Source: Deltaproteobacteria bacterium (lineage in GTDB: Bacteria; Desulfobacterota_C; Deferrisomatia; Deferrisomatales; JACRMM01). From it: DNA of 26,026 nucleotides. Position numbers and translations under genes: made by a program. The stretch spans positions 1 through 26,026 of the forward strand of contig JACRCS010000997.1 of NCBI GenBank assembly GCA_016218905.1. The letters are read 5' to 3'. The stretch's first letter is position 1; each line of letters starts with the position of its first letter. The notes beneath the pieces are model-generated. The model had not been told where the DNA came from and searched no databases. It worked only from the letters and a program-made list of their open reading frames with translations. Shown in pieces: positions 23,704 through 26,026 of the stretch.

Positions 23704-24440
23704 TTCATCAGGAGGTTCAAGTTGAACGTCGCGTCCGGGATCGCCTTGACCGCGATCTCCGAGTACTCGAGCGTCGTGACCTTCTGAGCCTGGAGGGCGT
23801 CCCGGATGACCATCCGGCTGACGAAGGGGATCTTCTCCCCCTGATGCCGGATGCTGTTCCGGTACTCGAAGTCCGCCGACTTGAACTTCTTCACGCTCAC
23901 CGTGTAGAAGTCCGCCCTCACCCCGACCAGCCTCTGCTTCGAGACCCAGTAGACGATCCGGTCGTACGTCACGTTCTTGTTCTTGGCCGTGAGATCGAGC
24001 ACGTGGCAGGCTTCCCCCTCGACCGCCTCCTCCCCCTTGAGGACCGCGTCATAGTCGCCGGAGTAGTTGGTGCTCGCGATGTCGCCGTTGGCCGCCTGGC
24101 CCATGAGCTTCTGGCGCGGGCTGATCGGCACGGGCTTCGAGAGGCCGGGCTTGAGGAACCACATGTTGCGGCCGACCATCAGGATCTTCTGCCCCTTGAC
24201 CCGGGGCGGCGCGGCGAAGGTCGCCAGGACGTCCTCGTTTCGGGCCTGGACCTCGAGCGTCTCCTCCCGCCCGTCCCCTCCTTCCGCCGTGCTCATCTTC
24301 ACCGTCCAGACGAGGCCCGGTACCTTGCCCCGAGCCCGATCCGCCTTCTCGAGCACCTCGCGAGGATCGGTCGCGCCGGCCGAAGCGGCCCCGAGGAGGG
24401 TGACGAAGAGGAGGAGCACTCGCACCGGCAGACCTCTCAT
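23700..24440 (-). CDS. Outer membrane lipoprotein-sorting protein (LolA-like fold)
   Basis: The 246-residue protein has a signal peptide (1 to about 22) and the LolA-like sorting-protein pattern. This includes the MSTAEGGDGREETLEVQARN and RNMWFLKPGLSKPVPIS stretches, SGDYDAVLKGEEAVEGEACHVLDLTAK, and IVYWVSKQRLVGVRADFYT. It should be a periplasmic carrier with a hydrophobic cavity. It overlaps the permease gene upstream and the barrel gene downstream by 4 nt each, indicating strict co-expression. Proteins of this class often accompany lipid or lipoprotein exporters rather than the canonical LolCDE system. Confidence 0.88.
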   Translation of the reverse strand: MRGLPVRVLLLFVTLLGAASAGATDPREVLEKADRARGKVPGLVWTVKMSTAEGGDGREETLEVQARNEDVLATFAAPPRVKGQKILMVGRNMWFLKPGLSKPVPISPRQKLMGQAANGDIASTNYSGDYDAVLKGEEAVEGEACHVLDLTAKNKNVTYDRIVYWVSKQRLVGVRADFYTVSVKKFKSADFEYRNSIRHQGEKIPFVSRMVIRDALQAQKVTTLEYSEIAVKAIPDATFNLNLLMK

Positions 24441-25675
24441 ACGTGGGCCAAGGCGTCGACGATGCTCTGGCGCGCGGCCCTGCGGGCCGGAACGGCCGCG
24501 GAGAAGATCGACAGGGCGACGAAGAAGAGGAAGCTCACGGCCAGGACTCGGGGCACGAGGTCGATCTCGACCGGCACGTTCTCGGCCACCCCCGGCGGCT
24601 TGTACGTGAGGTGGGCGGCGCGCAGGAGCAGGTAGCCGACCCCGGTGAGGGCCGAGCCGAGGAGGCTTCCGAGGAGGCCGAGGAGAGCGCCCTCCGTGGC
24701 GAAGAGCCGAACGACGCTCCTCGGCTTTAGACCCAGCGCGCGCAAGGTGCCGATCTCCCGGGTCCGCTCGTAGACGGCCATGGACATGGTGTTGAAGGTG
24801 CCCATGACCGCGATGACCATGACGATCGAGAAGATGAAGAGGAAGACGACGTCCAGGAAGCTCTTGACCTTCTGGTAGTAGAGGGAGAGGTCGGCCCAGG
24901 TCCGGATGTCGAGCTGGAGGCCCGTCTGCGCCCCCAGGGTCCGGGAGAGCGAAGCCTTCACGGGCCCGGTCAGCCGTTCGTCCCGGAGCAGCACGCAGAT
25001 CCGGTCGGCGCCGTCGAAGTCATAGAGGTTCCTCGCGAGGGAGAGGGGGATCTTGAGGTACTTGTCGTCGATGGCGTCGGAGATCGTGGGGCAGAAGCCG
25101 GCCACCTGCACGTCCACCGCGTTCATCTGTCCGGCTCTCGTGGTCGCCATGAGGACCGCGCCGTCGCCGACCCGGAGCCGCAGGAGCCGCGCGAGCTGAG
25201 GCCCGAGCAGGGAAGCGAAGGGAGTGCTCGCCGGGAGCGCCTCCCGCCTGGAAGCGGAGGGGCCCGGGAAGAAGGCCCAGATCGCTCTCTCCTCGACGGG
25301 ATCCATGGCGTCGGCGATGAAGATCGTCGAGGTGTCCCCGTTCGTGATGAGCCCGGAGAGGGCGAGCTTCGGGGCCGTCCAGACGACCGCGGGCTCCGCC
25401 CTCAAGAGCCTGCGCAGCGCCTCCACCTGTTCGCCCGAGAAGAGGTACTTCGCCGGGTCGATCTTCCCCTCCTCCAGGAAGCCCTTCTTGAAGACGACCA
25501 GGTGCCCCGGCGCCTCCCGGAAGACCGCCCCGAGCGTGATCTTCTGGTAGGAGTTGTGGGTGTAGCCCTTGAACATGGCCACCGCCATGAACCCGAAGCC
25601 GATGGCCAGGATCGTGATGAGGCTCCGCCGGCGGTTCTTGAGGACGTTGCGGAAGGCGATCTTCGCGAGCGTCAA
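24437..25675 (-). CDS. FtsX/MacB-type ABC transporter permease
   Basis: The 412-residue protein has the topology of FtsX-domain permeases (LolC/LolE/MacB). There is one N-terminal transmembrane span (LITILAIGFGFMAVAMF), a large extracytoplasmic domain and three C-terminal spans (VVFLFIFSIVMVIAVMG, GALLGLLGSLLGSALTGVGYLLL, VLAVSFLFFVALSIFSAAVPA). The FtsX motif YERTREIGTLRALG follows the second span. The start is TTG at 25675, overlapping the ATPase stop (TTGA). With the ATPase it should extract a lipid-linked substrate from the inner membrane for the LolA-like carrier. Confidence 0.93.
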   Translation of the reverse strand: MTLAKIAFRNVLKNRRRSLITILAIGFGFMAVAMFKGYTHNSYQKITLGAVFREAPGHLVVFKKGFLEEGKIDPAKYLFSGEQVEALRRLLRAEPAVVWTAPKLALSGLITNGDTSTIFIADAMDPVEERAIWAFFPGPSASRREALPASTPFASLLGPQLARLLRLRVGDGAVLMATTRAGQMNAVDVQVAGFCPTISDAIDDKYLKIPLSLARNLYDFDGADRICVLLRDERLTGPVKASLSRTLGAQTGLQLDIRTWADLSLYYQKVKSFLDVVFLFIFSIVMVIAVMGTFNTMSMAVYERTREIGTLRALGLKPRSVVRLFATEGALLGLLGSLLGSALTGVGYLLLRAAHLTYKPPGVAENVPVEIDLVPRVLAVSFLFFVALSIFSAAVPARRAARQSIVDALAHV

Positions 25676-26026
25676 GGCCGGACCTCCTCGTCCACGATCC
25701 GGCCGTCCTCGAGCCTCACGAGGCGCTTCACCTGGTCGAGGAGCCTCGGGTCGTGGGTGGAGAAGAGGAAGGTCGTGCCCTCCGAGTCGTTGAGCGAGCG
25801 CATGAGCTCCAAGACGCGGTGGCTCGTGCCGGAGTCGAGGTTTGCCGTCGGCTCGTCGGCGATGATGAGGTCGGGTTCGGTGACGAGGGCGCGCGCGATG
25901 GCGACCCGCTGGCGCTGGCCGCCGCTCATCTTGTCCGGCCGGTGGTGGACGAAGTCGGTGAGCTCCACCTCCCGCAGCCGCGAGAGGGCCTTCTCCCGCG
26001 CGGAACCGGTCGGCTCGCCCTGGATC
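25672..26026 (-). CDS. ABC transporter ATP-binding protein, C-terminal part (runs off the right edge)
   Basis: The visible 117 residues contain the signature MSGGQRQRVAIARAL, Walker B LIIADEPTANLDS, and the H-loop FSTHD. The ending is LVRLEDGRIVDEEVRP. The Walker A half lies beyond the window. The TANLDS type and the partner permease place it in the LolD/MacB group. First visible gene of the operon; ends in TGA. Confidence 0.95.
   Translation of the reverse strand, partial: IQGEPTGSAREKALSRLREVELTDFVHHRPDKMSGGQRQRVAIARALVTEPDLIIADEPTANLDSGTSHRVLELMRSLNDSEGTTFLFSTHDPRLLDQVKRLVRLEDGRIVDEEVRP

Noticed and set aside
1..26026. Genome-wide reassignment of TAG to an amino acid
   Set aside because: Four genes (the TcuA-like flavoprotein, tctC, the PEP-CTERM gene and the 19626-20338 gene) end at TAG exactly where their products should end, so TAG clearly works as a stop here. 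Local readthrough or errors remain possible.

Overview
This is a high-GC window from what looks like a Gram-negative, anaerobic or facultatively anaerobic bacterium. Two genes point to an outer membrane (a beta-barrel protein and a LolA-like factor), and there is a PEP-CTERM protein. HdrA/MvhD/MetV genes suggest flavin-based electron bifurcation or one-carbon metabolism. An in-frame TGA followed by a stem-loop suggests that selenocysteine is decoded. Desulfobacterota- or Methylomirabilota-like lineages would fit, but the sequence alone does not fix the taxon. There are no rRNA or tRNA genes and no CRISPR array.

Left block (1-9863). A remnant of an IS1595/ISXO2-type transposase lies at the left edge. 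A minus-strand operon follows, read right to left: a degenerate receiver protein, a 1525-residue HdrA-NfnB-HdrA fusion, an MvhD-like protein that needs UGA decoded as selenocysteine, and MetV. The gap upstream carries a near-consensus sigma-54 promoter and two GGGGC-N5-GCCCC dyads. Next to it is a soluble PAS histidine kinase with a sigma-54-dependent response regulator, its likely controllers. metF, hdrB and hdrC are not in the window.

Middle block (10189-18245). A divergent pair of units looks like a tricarboxylate (or similar polycarboxylate) module. tctB-tctA-tctC run rightward from a good TTGACA-N17-TATTCA promoter. etfB-etfA, a TcuA/fumarate-reductase-type flavoprotein and an MmgE/PrpD protein run leftward. 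The inferred logic is uptake by TctABC, oxidation by the flavoprotein with electrons to ETF, and further processing by the MmgE/PrpD enzyme. etfB carries two in-frame TAG codons.

Right block (18288-26026). A membrane-anchored flavodoxin/ferredoxin protein (EFR1-like) comes first. A lower-GC stretch follows, with a frameshifted membrane protein, a decayed copy of the outer-membrane-protein gene, and a PEP-CTERM protein behind a perfect-looking sigma-54 promoter. Last is a tightly overlapping ABC ATPase / FtsX-type permease / LolA-like / beta-barrel operon that runs off the right edge.

Many gene ends carry short-unit repeats (9-bp GTC-type units, 7-bp GTTCYGC units, 52-bp REP-like units), several as inverted pairs. 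Three in-frame TAG codons in two otherwise intact genes are unexplained. Four other genes end naturally at TAG, so genome-wide TAG reassignment is unlikely.
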